Of a stretch of 64,000 nucleotides of DNA, positions 37,322 to 48,972 are shown in pieces. Source of the DNA: Combretum micranthum (Eukaryota > Streptophyta > Magnoliopsida > Myrtales > Combretaceae); NCBI GenBank assembly GCA_024138025.1, contig JAMXBD010001361.1, forward strand, positions 310,001 to 374,000. The letters run 5' to 3'. Both the position numbers and the translations under genes were made by a program. Positions within the stretch are counted from its first letter, which is position 1. Each line of letters opens with the position of its first letter. A model generated the notes under the pieces. It did not search any database. It saw only the letters and a list, made by a program, of their open reading frames with translations, and had not been told where the DNA came from.

Positions 37322-38754
37322 CTAAACCAGATGAAATACCCGAAATGAGTCTTTCATAAAACTTCTATTCTTGAAGATTCTAAACTTTTCTTAAAATCGC
37401 GGTAAAATCGTATAAGAGGAAATTCCAACTTAAAATGGCCATAACTTGCTCATTTTAACTCAGAATTTAGCGTATAATATATCGTTTTCTACCTACTCGA
37501 AAAGATATACGCATTCCTAAGCTTATTTTCATAAAACTAAGTCATTTGGGTTCTGAAAAAGCAGCGACCAGATTCCCCACGAATTTGCAAAAACTTGAGT
37601 TCCTCTTTTTAAATAAAACTCAATTGAAGACATGAATGTTCCAAGTGTTTTTATAAGCTTTTTGGAAGACATATACATATATGTATTGACTCATGACAAA
37701 TGGATGAAGTAAATGAAGTTGTCTCAACTTTATGAAAAAGTAAAGTTTTAAAAGATTTTGAACTTTGAGATTTTGTTGGAATGTTCATTTTACTTTTGAA
37801 AAGGTCTTGAGTTATTTGAGACGAATATTCCTTTTTCTAAATTTAATCTCTTGTAATTACTTTAAATTCTTAAGGAGTGGTTTTTATTTTCTATACTTAG
37901 ATTCCAACAACTTTTAAAAGAAATAACAATTTCATAAAATGATGCTTTTGTTTCTTGTAATGATTCCAAAAGAATTTCTAATACTTGATGAAAAATAAGT
38001 TTTTATAAAACCTTTTGTTTATTTAAGAAAATTTTTTTCTAAGCATGTTTATGAGTTTTTAAGAAATCTATTTTCTACATCTATTTCTTTAGAAAGAATC
38101 TTTAGTTTAAGAAAACACTTCCTCATTTATTTTTGTTAAGACAAAAACATTATGTTCATGCATAAATATGAATAATAAAATAAAGAAACATAATAACTTA
38201 AAAGAATAAGCAAATAACGAAATAAATCAAGTATTGGGACCTTAGCTTCATCAAGGTACCCCGGGACTAAGAAAAGACTAGTCCTGAAAAGGAAAGAAAA
38301 TGTTTTGACTTGATGAGAACAAGTCTAAGACTAGAAAGACGAGTCTTAAGAACAACTTGAAATTAAATAAATTGCAATGAAGTAAATAAATTGCATGGAA
38401 GGTAAATAAATTGCAAGACAATGAGCTTATATGCTCTAAATATTATATATATATATAGATATATTAGATAATAATGAACATAAAAGAACATAGAGGAACA
38501 TAAAGGAATTGATATTATGAACAAAAACAAAGTATAAACCTATTGTTGCTTTCTTAACCTTCATGGTTTTAGAAAACACACATTAAGTTCATACTAAGTA
38601 GATGAACATAGGAACTTCTTGAAGAATTTTTACCTAAAAGAGATGAACTAGAGAGAGCTTCTTGGAAGAACTTTCTTGGAAAGATTTGTAGAGAAATTTG
38701 AGTATAGTAACTTTAGTAAAGAAGTGGTGTGAAAGAAGTGAAGGTATGAGGGGG

Positions 38755-38763
38755 TATTTATAG
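38755..38763 (-). promoter_or_regulatory. TATA box of the E1 LTR
   Basis: Minus-strand CTATAAATACCCCC about 725 nt from the LTR start. A pyrimidine-rich leader and the splice donor AG|GTAAAAA (exon end 38634) follow. Confidence 0.7.
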
Positions 38764-39488
38764 GAAAATGTGGGAGATAAATTGTGTTAATTAAATAAAG
38801 TAAAAATAAAACAAATTGGGCACAAATTGGGGGGTGGTGGTAGCCAGCGTGAAAGAGAGAGATGTGAGAGAGTGAAATTTATTTTTTTGTCTTTTGATAA
38901 ATTAAAAGTAAGAAATGAGAGATGTGAAGTTGTATTGGAAATGAAAATGTGTAAGAAATAGGTGTATGGGTTGTAAGAGTAGGTTGTAAGAATAGGTTGT
39001 AAGAAAAAGTAGAGATAGATGAATAGTGTAGAATAGTAGAAAATAGTAGAAAATAGTGTATGTAAAAGTAGACATGAAAATTAAATGCCGGTAGTAAGAA
39101 AATACGCGTATAAATGAGATATCTGATATTTTTAGCTACCGAAAAATTACGAAATTGATATTTTTGGAAATCTTATATTTTTACGAGTCTAATGGTATAG
39201 TTGGAACATTTTTCTTATTTTGAGCTCCGGGGCACGTTTTTTGAGAACTGTGTCCGATCGGGTTCTAAAGACACTCGAATTTTCAAAACTGATATTTTTA
39301 CATAGCCTATAGCTATTACGAACCATAGTAAGTAATTACTCAAACTTCGTTTTCTAGGGCTAGGGAAAAGGGTAATGCCGGACTTAAGCGGTTACGGTAA
39401 ACTAGGGTTTTGTTGACTCTGGAAATCCGGTTGGCTTCCAATTAAGGTTTAAACTTTAAATTCAAATCCAAAATTTCGAGGAATTACA

Positions 39489-39501
39489 ACCTATTCCCCT
39501 T
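39489..39501 (-). other. Polypurine tract of E1
   Basis: Minus-strand AAGGGGAATAGGT lies directly against the LTR start. This is the expected primer for plus-strand synthesis. Confidence 0.8.
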
Positions 39502-40536
39502 AAAGAAAGTTTTGTCCTCAAAACTTGAGGTTTATACCTGATTCCTTGAGCAAACTCGGATACTTCTGGCGTATGTTGCTTTCAGCCTCCCAGGTTGCTT
39601 CCTCGTGCGAGTGGTTTCTCCATAGAACCTTCACATATTTGATTTCCTTGTTTCGAAGCTTCTGTACCTTGTGATCTAAGATCCGAATCGGGTGTTTCTC
39701 GTATGAGAGATTTTCTTTCAACCGAACTGGTTTCAATTCTGCAATAATGGTGGGGTCTGACCCATGTTTCCGTAGAATTGACACATGGAATACATTGTGA
39801 ATTCCAGATAGGCTAGGAGGGAGTGCCAGACGGTAAGCAAGATCTCCTACTCTTTCAAGCACTTCAAAAGGTCCAACATATCATGGGCTTAACTTTCTTT
39901 GTGCTCGAACTCGGCGAATACTCTTGATGGGGTTTACTTTTAAGTACACATGGTTTCCAACTTCAAACTCAAGTGTACGTCTCTTCATATCCGCCTAACT
40001 CTTTTGCCTATCTTATGCTTCTTTCATCTTTTGTTGGATGATCCGCGCTTTGTCGGTCGCATCTTGTACCAAGTCAGGTCCGATGCTCAACTTTTCTACA
40101 TCGTCCCAAAACAAAGGTGATCGGCATCGCCTTCCATACAACACTTCATAAGGTAGCATCTGAATCGTAGAGTGGTAGCTGTTGTTGTATGCAAATTCTA
40201 CCAAAGGTAGGTGTGCGTCCCAACTACCTTTAAACTCTATCACACAAGCTCGTAATATATCCTCCAAGGTTTGTATTGTCCTCTCCGATTGACCGTCTGT
40301 TTGAGGGTGATAAGCAGTACTGAAGTGTAGCTTAGTTCCCATACATTTCTGCAAGCTTGTCCAAAATTTGGATACGAACCTTAAGTCTCGGTCAGAGACT
40401 ATTCCAGCAGGTACTCCATGCAAGCGTACTATTTCTCTTATGTATATTCTTGCTAACTTGCCCATAGAGTATGTCATGTTCATTGGAAGGAAATGTGCGG
40501 TCTTTGTCAATCGATCCATTATGACCCAATTTGCAT
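39502..40536 (-). pseudogene. E1 integrase, C-terminal two thirds with chromodomain-like tail
   Basis: Integrase remnant of E1. The host part begins at 40536 (VIMDRLTKTAHFLP) and keeps the second catalytic Asp (VSDRDLRF) and the Glu (TDGQSERTIQTLED); the first Asp lies in the missing upstream part. Then come the GPY-type region (VGPFEVLERVGDLAYRLALP) and a tail with VKVLWRNHSHEEATWE and a YPSLLKESG end, typical of Tekay/Del chromoviruses. Stops break the frame: TAA at 40013-40015, a TAG at about 39996, and a TGA just upstream of YVGP that looks like CGA to TGA. The first 50 or so codons of the long open frame up to 40696 are LTR sequence and do not belong to integrase. Confidence 0.9.
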
Positions 40537-42387
40537 TGTAAACCCCGATTTTTCTAGTAACCAAGATAACTCCAGAACCGGAAACCAAAACACTAAACCG
40601 GAATAGCTTAAGACTGGAGTGAGAACTAGGAACCCTAAATCCGGCTTTTCCTCGGTTTCCAATTAAGAAACTTTTATAAGAAAATTTAATCTTCAATATA
40701 GTTCTTGATTATATTTCAAACAAAAAAAAGATCAGATTTTGAGAAAATTTCAATTCCGGGCTTTCCCGAGACCCATTACAGAAAAGCGTACCTCGGAACT
40801 TGAATTTCAAAAATTTACTTATGAATACTCATTTGAATCGAAATTAAATAAGGAATTTAAAAATATAAATTTCATAATTTTTCGGTTTATGAAAAATACA
40901 GTTATAGCCTTTTTATTCGTATTTTTCTTACTATTGGTAATTAAGTTGTCTTGATTACTATTCATTCTATTCACATGTACAACCTACTACACTCACAAGC
41001 ACACCCTACTCTTACATCCTTACAACCACTCAATTGCATTTTCTTTTCCAAGACTTATTTGTCTCTAAATAATTATTACAAATTATGACATTTGATGTAC
41101 AAATCTATCAAAACAAATCAAACAAAAATCAAATCCCCTCTCTTCATGTGCATGCCGGCGTGATCCTCCCAATTTGAATCCAAATGTGCAATTTTTTTTA
41201 TTTTATTATATCTCATTTAACCTAATCTCACTTTATATATAAACCACTTTTTCTTTCTCTCACTTCATTCTTCTCATTTCAAAACTTTCTAAAAGGCGAA
41301 CCCGAGGACGTCGAGTCTTTACCCCCGGATTATTATTACTAAGAGACCGGCGAACCGATGGCAAAGTGAGTTTCTCTTCCCAATTCATTTATTGTATGTG
41401 CTTGATAAATTAATGCACTAGAATGTAGGCCAAGTGAAATGAATATGTATGATGGGGAATAATGGGAAATTGTATGTTGATGATGATATAAGAACTCAAA
41501 ATAAGAATATCGAAACCGGGTGATAATTTCTGGTGGTGTAGTTGGTTATGACGTATTGTTTGATCGCCTGAATAAAATGACTTAATCAACTATTCGGACT
41601 AATGCCAAATTAAGACATATGCATATCATAATGGGAAGGAGCATTAGTATTGGTTGGTTAATCGTGATCTATAAACGAGATTAATTGGTTAGTTAATCGT
41701 GATCCACAAACGAGATTAATTAGTTGGTTAATCGTGATCTAGAAACGAAATAATTGTTGGTTACCCATGAACCATAAACGGCATAAAGTTAGTACCGCAG
41801 TATTCGTTAATCTGTTAACTTGGGATGGAAGGCGCAAGTCCATCCACATATGATTTCCGGATGGTCATATGTATGTTGCTCTCATGTGTTTGGTGCATTC
41901 ACTTGTTTGTATAATCACTTGTTTGAACTGTTGTGACATGAATGTTATTGTGGAAGATTTCACTCACTAAGCTAGTTAGCTTACGTCCCTACAGTTTCTT
42001 CCTTTTGTAGCTACCAAATATCTGGCTTAGATAGCGTGACCCGACCGCGCAGGTATAAGAGCTAGGAGTTTCCCCTAGAAGTTGGAATTTCTGTTTAGAC
42101 TTCCATAGGACTTTTAAGACTTTGGATGACTGTATAAGGCCATTAAATATTCTTTTGCGGGAGAATGCCCCTTAGTAAATGTAATGTTTATTTATGCATC
42201 ATGAGTTATATCCTACTGCTAATGTATGCCAAGTTAAGCTTTTATCTCCATTTGGACTTGTATTCTATTGTCGTAAAGGTATGCCTTACATCTATATGAG
42301 ACCCCCGAAGGACTAAGGTGGTAATTCGGGAATCTTGTATGGCATGTGGCGGACTGTTACGTATAGGGTACCCTATGGGGCGTGACA
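40537..42387 (+). repeat. Chimeric LTR: start of one insertion fused to the end of another
   Basis: It starts TGTAAACCCCG at 40537 and ends GGGGCGTGACA at 42387, but the flanks do not match: TGCAT from E1 integrase on the left, AAACA from the E2 LTR on the right. Compared with the related solo LTR 54060-57518 (reverse), about 1.6 kb is missing at 41291-41298, where a short aaaagg-like stretch is shared. One deletion with ends in two separate LTR insertions explains both facts. TATA near 41232-41243, minisatellite of about 35 bp near 41650-41780, and an exon remnant ending ATGGCAAA|GTGAGT (ATG 41358-41360, donor after 41365). Confidence 0.85.
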
Positions 42388-42672
42388 AAACAAATGTGAC
42401 TCATGTGAATGATATGCATGAATTGATTTCAATATAAAATTTAACCATAGATGTTTAGTTCAAGTTAAAGGCTATCAACACAATTTTCATCATATCAAAA
42501 CAAGAATCACAGATTATTTATCAAACCAACTTCCGATATTCTTAACTTGTATTCAATCATTGATAATACCAATTCACACAATAATTATCTATTTTATGTT
42601 TTTCTTAATTTCTAGTGCAACTAATTACGAGCACAAAACAAGGAAATGAACTTAGTAAAAGGAATAACTCAC

Positions 42673-42734
42673 TCCGTACCGGTAAATCTAATCGAAATTG
42701 TCCTCCGGATAGATGATCTCGGATCCCTCGTCAC
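42673..42734 (-). other. Leader exon of E2 3' LTR, start codon changed to ACG
   Basis: Same 62-nt exon as in E1: acceptor TGTTTAG, donor GTGAGTTATT. The ATG position (42675-42677) reads ACG. The corresponding site of the E2 5' LTR lies outside the window. Confidence 0.5.
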
Positions 42735-44184
42735 CTAAACAAGATGAAATACCCAAAATGAGTCTTTCATAAAACTTTTATTCTTGAAGATTCTAAACTT
42801 TTCTTAAAATCGCTGTAAAATCGTATAACAGGAAATTCCAACTTAAAATGACCATGACTTGCTCATTTTAACTCGAAATTTCGCGTATAATATATCGTTT
42901 CCTACCTACTTGAAAAGATCTACGCATTTCTAAGCTTATTTTCATAAAACTAAGTCGTTTGGGTCCCGAAAAAGCAGTGACCAGATTCTCCATGAATTTG
43001 TAAAAACTTGAGTTCCTCTTTTTAAATAAGACTCACTTGATGAGATGAAAGTTCCAAGTATTTTTATAAACTTTTGGAAGATATATACATATGTGTATTG
43101 ACTCATAACAAATGGATGAAGTAAATGAAGTTGTCTCAACTTATGAAAAGTAAAGTTTTAAAAGATTTTGAACTTTGAGATTTGTTGGAATATTCATTTT
43201 ATTTTTGAAAAGATCTTGTGTTATTGAGATGAATATTCTAAATTTAATCTCTTGTAATTACTTTAAATTCCTAAAGAGTGGTTTTATTTTCTAAACTTGG
43301 ATTCCAACAACTTTTAAAAGTAATATCAATTTCATAAAATGATATTTTGCTTCTTGTAATGACTCTAAAAGAATTTCTAATACTTGATGAAAAATAAGTT
43401 TTTATAAAACCTTTTTTTTTTTAAGAAAAACCATTTGTAAGCATGTTTATGAGTTTTTAAGAAATCTATTTTCTACATTTATTTCTTTAGAAAAAATCTT
43501 TAGTTTAAGGAAACCCTTCCTCATTTATTTTTGTTGAGACAAAAACATTATGTTTATGCATGAATATGAATCATAAGTTATGAAAATATAAAAAGATCGT
43601 GATAACTTAAAAGAATAAGCATATAAAGAAATAAATCAAGTATTGGGACCTTAGCTTCATCAAGGTACCCCGGGACTAAGAAAAGACTAGTCCTGAAAAG
43701 AAAAGAAAAAGTTTTGACTTGATGAGAACAAGTTTAAAACTAGAAAGACTAGTCTTAAGAACAACTTGAAATTAAATAAATTGCAATGAAGTAAATAAAT
43801 TGAATGGAAGGTAAATAAATTGCAAGACAATGAGCTTATATGCTCTAAATAATGTATATAGCTATATAGATATTTAGATAGTTATGAACATAAAGGAAAC
43901 ATAAAGAAACATAAAAGAATATAAAGGAACATAAAGGAGTTGAGATTATGAATAAAAACAAAGTATGAACCTATTGTTGCTTTCTTAACCTTCATGGTTT
44001 TAGAAAACACACACTAAGTTCATACTAAGTAGATGAACATAGGAATTTCTTGAAGAAAGTTTACCTAAAAGAAAAAACTAAAGAGAGCTTTCTTGCAAGA
44101 ACTTCTCGGAGAGAATTCTTGAGAGATTTTGAGAGAGTAACTTTAGTAAAGAAGTGGTGTGAAAGAAGTGAAGGTATTAGGAGG

Positions 44185-44193
44185 TATTTATAG
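44185..44193 (-). promoter_or_regulatory. TATA box of the E2 3' LTR
   Basis: Minus-strand CTATAAATACC in the same setting as 38755-38763. Confidence 0.65.
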
Positions 44194-44888
44194 GAAAATG
44201 TGGGAGATAATTTGTGTTAATTAAATAAATGAAAAACAAAACAATATAGATAGAAAGAGGGAGGGGCTGGCGCCAATTTGAGGGGAGAGAGAGAGGAAAA
44301 TTTATTTTTTTATTATTTTGTTAATTAAAAGTAAGAAATGAAAGATGTGAAATTGTATTGGAAATGAAAATGTGTAAGAAATAGGTGTATGGGTTGTAAG
44401 AGTAGGTTGTAAGAAAAAGTAGAGGTAAATGAATAGTGTAGAATAGTAGAAAATAGTGTATGTAAAAGTAGACAAGACAATTAAATACCAGTAGTAAGAA
44501 AATACGCGTATAAATACGATATCTAATATTTTTAGCTACCGAAAAATTACGAAATTGATATTTTTAGAAATCTTATATTTTTACGAGTCTAACGATGTAT
44601 TCGGAATATTTTTTTCCTATTCCGGACTCCGAGACACGTTCTTCGAGAACTGTGTCCGATCGGGTTCAAAGGACATTCGAATTTTGCAAAACTGATATTT
44701 TTATATAACCTATGGCTATTACGAACTATTATAACTGATTACTCAAACTTCGTTTTCTAGGGCTAGGGAAAACGGTATGCCGGACTTGCGGTTACGATAA
44801 ACTAGGGTTTTGTTGACTCTGGAAATCCGGTTGATTTCCAATTAGGGTTTAAACTATAATTCGATTCCAAAAATTTCGGAGATTTACA

Positions 44889-44903
44889 ACCTACCCCCCT
44901 TAA
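44889..44903 (-). other. Polypurine tract of E2
   Basis: Minus-strand AAGGGGGGTAGGT immediately upstream of the 3' LTR. Confidence 0.85.
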
Positions 44904-45236
44904 AAAAGTTTTTTCCTCAAAACTTGAAATTCATACCTAATTCTTTAAACAAACTCGGATATTTTTGGCATATATCGCTTTCTGCTTCCCAGGTTGCTTC
45001 CTCGTGTGAGTGGTTTCTCCATAGTACCTTCACATACTTGATTTCTTTGTTCCAAAGCTTCTGCACCTTGTGATCTAGGATTTGAACTGGGTGCTCCTCG
45101 TATGTGAGATTTTCTTTCAACTGAACTGGTTCTAACTCTGCAATTCTGGTGGGGTCTGACACATGTCTTCATAGAACTGACACATGGAATACATTGTGAA
45201 TTCCAGATAGGCTAGGAGGGAGTGCCAGATGGTAAG
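44904..45236 (-). pseudogene. E2 integrase C-terminal tail (chromodomain-like)
   Basis: Last part of E2 pol. It reads SDPTRIAELEPV, then LDHKVQKLWNKEIKYVKV, LWRNHSHEEATWEAE and KYPSLFKELG before the stop at 44917-44919. A frameshift near 45165 separates this from the upstream SGIHNVFHVS-type stretch. The remaining E2 integrase lies to the right, split by three solo LTRs. Family knowledge: this tail type is thought to direct chromovirus integration to heterochromatin. Confidence 0.88.
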
Positions 45237-48200
45237 TGTAAACCCCGGAAATTCTCAGTAGCTAGAAAACCCTAGGAGTTGGAGACGAAACCCTAATCCG
45301 ATCAGATTGAGTTTAGTGAATGGAGCCTAGGAACCCCAAATCCGGCTTTCCATCGGTTTCATAGTAAAATAAATATTTTGGAGTAAATGAATTTGAATTG
45401 TTGTTTCAAATTACATTTCAAACCTTTGAAAGTTTTAAATTCGGAAATTTTTCAATTCCGGGCCTTCCCGAGCCCAATTACGGAAAAGCGTGCCCCGGGC
45501 CACGGATTCAGAAAAATATTCCGGAATATTCATTAGAACCGTAATTTTACAAGGATTCCAAAAATATCAATTTCATAATTTTCCGAGCTATAAAGATTAC
45601 AGTTATAGCTTTTCCCGTGTTTTCGGAACAACGGTAAAGTAGATGTCTTGTCTACTATTCACAAGTACAACCTACACTACACACTACCCATACCCTATTC
45701 TTACATCCTTACAACTACTCATTTCAATTTTCTTTTCCAAGAAATTTTGTCTTTTAAATAATTATTACATTTATTTCATTTATTACATTTTCATTTACTA
45801 AATTACAATTTCATTTTTTTTTTCAAAACTCTCACACACACACACACATATGGCCGGCGCCCTCCCTCCTATTTTCCCCCTCATTTGTGTTATTTTTACT
45901 TCTTTTAATTAACTAAACCCTAAATCACTTAATATATATACTAAATGTTCTCTCTCTCTCCTCATTTTCTTCTTGTTTCAAAGTTTGAAAAGAGAAAAAG
46001 CTCTCTCCCTTCTCTTCTTCTTGTGCCGAGCAACCCCCTCCCTCTTCCTCTTGCACTTTCAACTTCAAGCTCCTCCATTTCTATCTTAGATCCTCCATTG
46101 GTATGTGTATGTGAGCCTTGTTCTTCCTATTCTTGTAATGGCAAAGGTATACCTTGTGTATTTCCTCATCAAAACCCTATGATGCTCATGCTAGGGATAT
46201 GGAAATGCATGAACAAGGATGTCAAGCCATCACAAGACATGGATCTTGTGTTTAAATGCATTTGTTAAGATTTCATGTTGCTCATGCATATATAGTAATG
46301 ACCTTGTATTTATATTGATGTTCATGCCATGAGATTTCATGTTATACACATCATATGTAGTAGATCTAAGGTTTAGACATCCACCACTTTATGTACATGC
46401 ATGATCATAGGTTCATTTTTGTTTATGTGCTTTATTGATCATAAAAATGAGGTCTTGTTCATGTATAGAGATGCTAGATAGTATATCTCCACATATAGAT
46501 GGCAAGAACATTGAAAAAGGAAGGACTTTGTTAGATATGAAAAGTTGAAAATTCGGATGAAATGGAAACCCTATCCTAAAGACCTCCAAAATCAATTTTA
46601 AACTTATATTTCATAAGAAAAATGAAGGGTATGTGTAATAGATATGTTGAAGGAATTATTTTCATAAGTTTAGATGAGTTTAGGCATGATAAAAATAAGG
46701 AAAACAAGAGGTGAAGTTAGGATGAAAAATGTTGACTTTAAATGTGTAGTCAAATTCGTAACTTTGTGTAATGCCTATATAAACACTTAGTATTTAAGTC
46801 TAAAATGGATGTTTTATAAGCTAAATGAAGTCCTTAGATAATGTATACATTGAAGCCCCAAATTTTAATACATTAGACTAGATTTCCTTAAGAAAAATGT
46901 AAGAAAAGAAAATTTGGAAAATTCGGATTTTTATAACTAGCTTATTTGAAAACATGTTTACCAAATGAAATATGTGAATTTTTGTGCATGAATGGAGGCC
47001 ATGACTATTATAGACTTTGAGAACCTAATTTTAGTCAAATAATAAGTAGATTACAAGATTAAAAACCAAAGAAACCCTAAGGAGTATAATGTGGGAGAAT
47101 AACTTCTTAGAATTAGCCTTTATGAAACTTTCCCCAACACTTAGGAGTTCCTAAAAGTTTATTACTACAAAAATCATCATGACCATGCACAAGTTGAGTT
47201 CATTACATGGCATACACATTAGTAGTTCATTCCTAAATCATTCATGCATGAATCACTAACTAGGAACATTTCTTATCAAAAGCAAAGCACATTTTCAAAG
47301 ATGGATCAATTGCGGGACAGAACTGATCCCACTGTTCCGTGACCCTATTATTTTCAAAACTTGGATTTAATACTTGAATTAGATAGATCTTTCGAAGTAG
47401 ATGAAGATCGATATAAAGTTTGCGAAATTCCGAGTTAAAATGACCAAGTTATGGCCGTTTTAAGTCGGAACTTCCAAATATAGCGAGAAATCCGAATTCA
47501 ACTAGTCTAGATGTATAGTTTGATTTAATTACATGGTGAGAATCTCATAGGGATTATTCTTGATTGGTAGGTGATTCCGAGCAGGACGACTCTCTACCAC
47601 CCGATTATTACTATTAAGGAGTTTGGTGACCCATGGCCGAGTGAGTACTTCCACTCTCAATTAATGCTTGTGAATGTAATGTAGTGGCACTAGTGATGTA
47701 GGCAAAGATAAAAGAAATTGTACAAGCATGATGGGGTATGTGGGAATTATTTATGTTGTGAATTGTTGATATGTGAAATGGAACTTAAGGCATATCGAAA
47801 CCGGGTGTTAAGATATTGATTGTTTTATTAGAATCATATGATGAATGTCTGCGTATACTTGTTGGTCACTTAAAAGAATCGAATTAATGACTATTCGACT
47901 CCGACTATAACTGAGTTCATTCATGTCACAATGGGGTTGGAGCATTTGCATTGGTTGGTTTTTCGTGACCCATAAAACGAATGTGAGGTTAATCGTGATC
48001 CATAAAACGAGCTTTTAATCAGTTGACCGTGAGCTTAAACGGCGTCGTACCGCAGGATTCGTTAATCTGCTAACCCGGGATGGAGGGCGCAAGTCCATCC
48101 ACATATGATTTCCGGTTGGTCATATGTTTGATGATTTCATTTGTATGGTGCATGCACTTGCTTGAATAATCACTTGTTTGAATGATTGTATCTAATTGCG

Positions 48201-48647
48201 TTATGGAAGTATTACTCACTAAGCTAGTTAGCTTACGCCCCGATAGTGTTTATCTTTTGCAGCATGAGTTTATATGGCTTAGGCCAAGGCAAGCCACAGC
48301 GCAGGTACCGGAGATAGGAGTTTCCCATAGAAGTTTGATTCATTTCTTTTGTATAGACTTCCATTGGAAACTAAGGACTCTGGATGACTGTAATAGACTG
48401 TTATTCTTTTGCGGGGGAATGCCCCTTAGATTTTGTAAACCTTAAAGATTTATGCGTTTTGATTTATTATCTATGGCTAATGAATGCCTTGTTAAACTGT
48501 TAAACTCCATTTGTCGAAGTATTCTATTGTCGTAAGGGAACGCTTTACATCTACTTAAGACTCCCGAAGGCCCCGGTTAGGGAACTCGAGAGTCTTACTT
48601 AGTATGTGGCGGACTGTTACGTTTAGGATACCCTACGGGGCGTGACA
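45237..48647 (+). repeat. Solo LTR in E2 integrase, 3411 bp, perfect target duplication
   Basis: It runs from TGTAAACCCCGG (45237) to GGGGCGTGACA (48647) with identical GTAAG on both sides (45232-45236, 48648-48652). The joined host sequence matches the uninterrupted E1 copy near 39830. TATA at 45931-45941, CT-rich ATG-free leader, possible first donor TTG|GTATGTG (46100/46101), AUG exon 47571-47640, minisatellite near 47955-48035. The perfect duplication suggests a fairly recent insertion. Confidence 0.95.
47571..47640 (+). other. Putative AUG-bearing leader exon in LTR
   Basis: Acceptor attggtag (ends 47570), 70 nt ending ATGGCCGA, then GTGAGTACTT. ATG at 47633-47635, the only ATG in the exon. 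Confidence 0.6.
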
Positions 48648-48972
48648 GTAAGCAAGATCTCCCACTCTTTCAAGCACTTCAAAAGGTCCAGCATATCGTG
48701 GGCTTAACTTTCCTTGTGCTCAAACTTGGCGAATACTCTTGATGGGGTTTACCTTCAAGTACACATGGTCCCCAACTTCAAACTCAAGTGTATGTCTCTT
48801 CATATCCGCCCAACTCTTTTGCCTATCTTATGCTTCCTTCATCTTTTGTCGGATGATCCGTACCTTGTCGGCCGCATCTTGTACCAAGTCAGGTCCGATG
48901 CTCAATTTTTCTACATCGTCCCAAAACAAAGGTGATCGGCATCGCCTTCCATACAACGCTTCATAAGGTAGC
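48648..48972 (-). pseudogene. E2 integrase fragment (GPY region)
   Basis: Coding sequence between two solo LTRs, equivalent to about 39835-40165 of E1. It covers the end of the integrase core through the GPY-like segment (RRCRSPLFWDDVEKLSIGPDLVQDA and onward in decayed form). Stops occur at the same kind of positions as in E1. It has no independent function. Confidence 0.8.

Larger units (their letters stand above)
36188..39488 (-). repeat. 3' LTR of element E1, 3301 bp
   Basis: Minus-strand LTR from tgtcacgcccc (36188) to ggaattaca (39488). GTATG (36183-36187) is the left target copy. It is directly followed by a polypurine tract and the end of pol, so it is a 3' LTR and not a solo one. Read on the minus strand: TATA box 38755-38763, first exon to 38634, donor AG|GTAAAAA, intron of about 1.3 kb, AUG exon 37260-37321, donor GTGAGT. 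It is roughly 92% similar by eye to the E2 LTR copies at 42388-44888 and 63186-64000. Confidence 0.9.
42388..44888 (-). repeat. 3' LTR of element E2, left end lost
   Basis: Minus-strand LTR remnant ending gatttaca at 44888 against the E2 polypurine tract. Its first 56 bp (42388-42443) are identical to 63945-64000 in the 5' LTR at the right edge of the window, while the E1 LTR differs there. This pairs it with that LTR. About 760 bp of its left end is missing. TATA 44185-44193, first-exon donor AG|GTAAAC (exon end 44065), AUG exon 42673-42734 with ATG changed to ACG. Confidence 0.88.

Noticed and set aside
45945..46268. 107-codon open frame and similar ones at 50255-50590 and 26628-26975
   Set aside because: These are pyrimidine-rich LTR leader segments downstream of the TATA box. 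Lack of stops follows from base composition.
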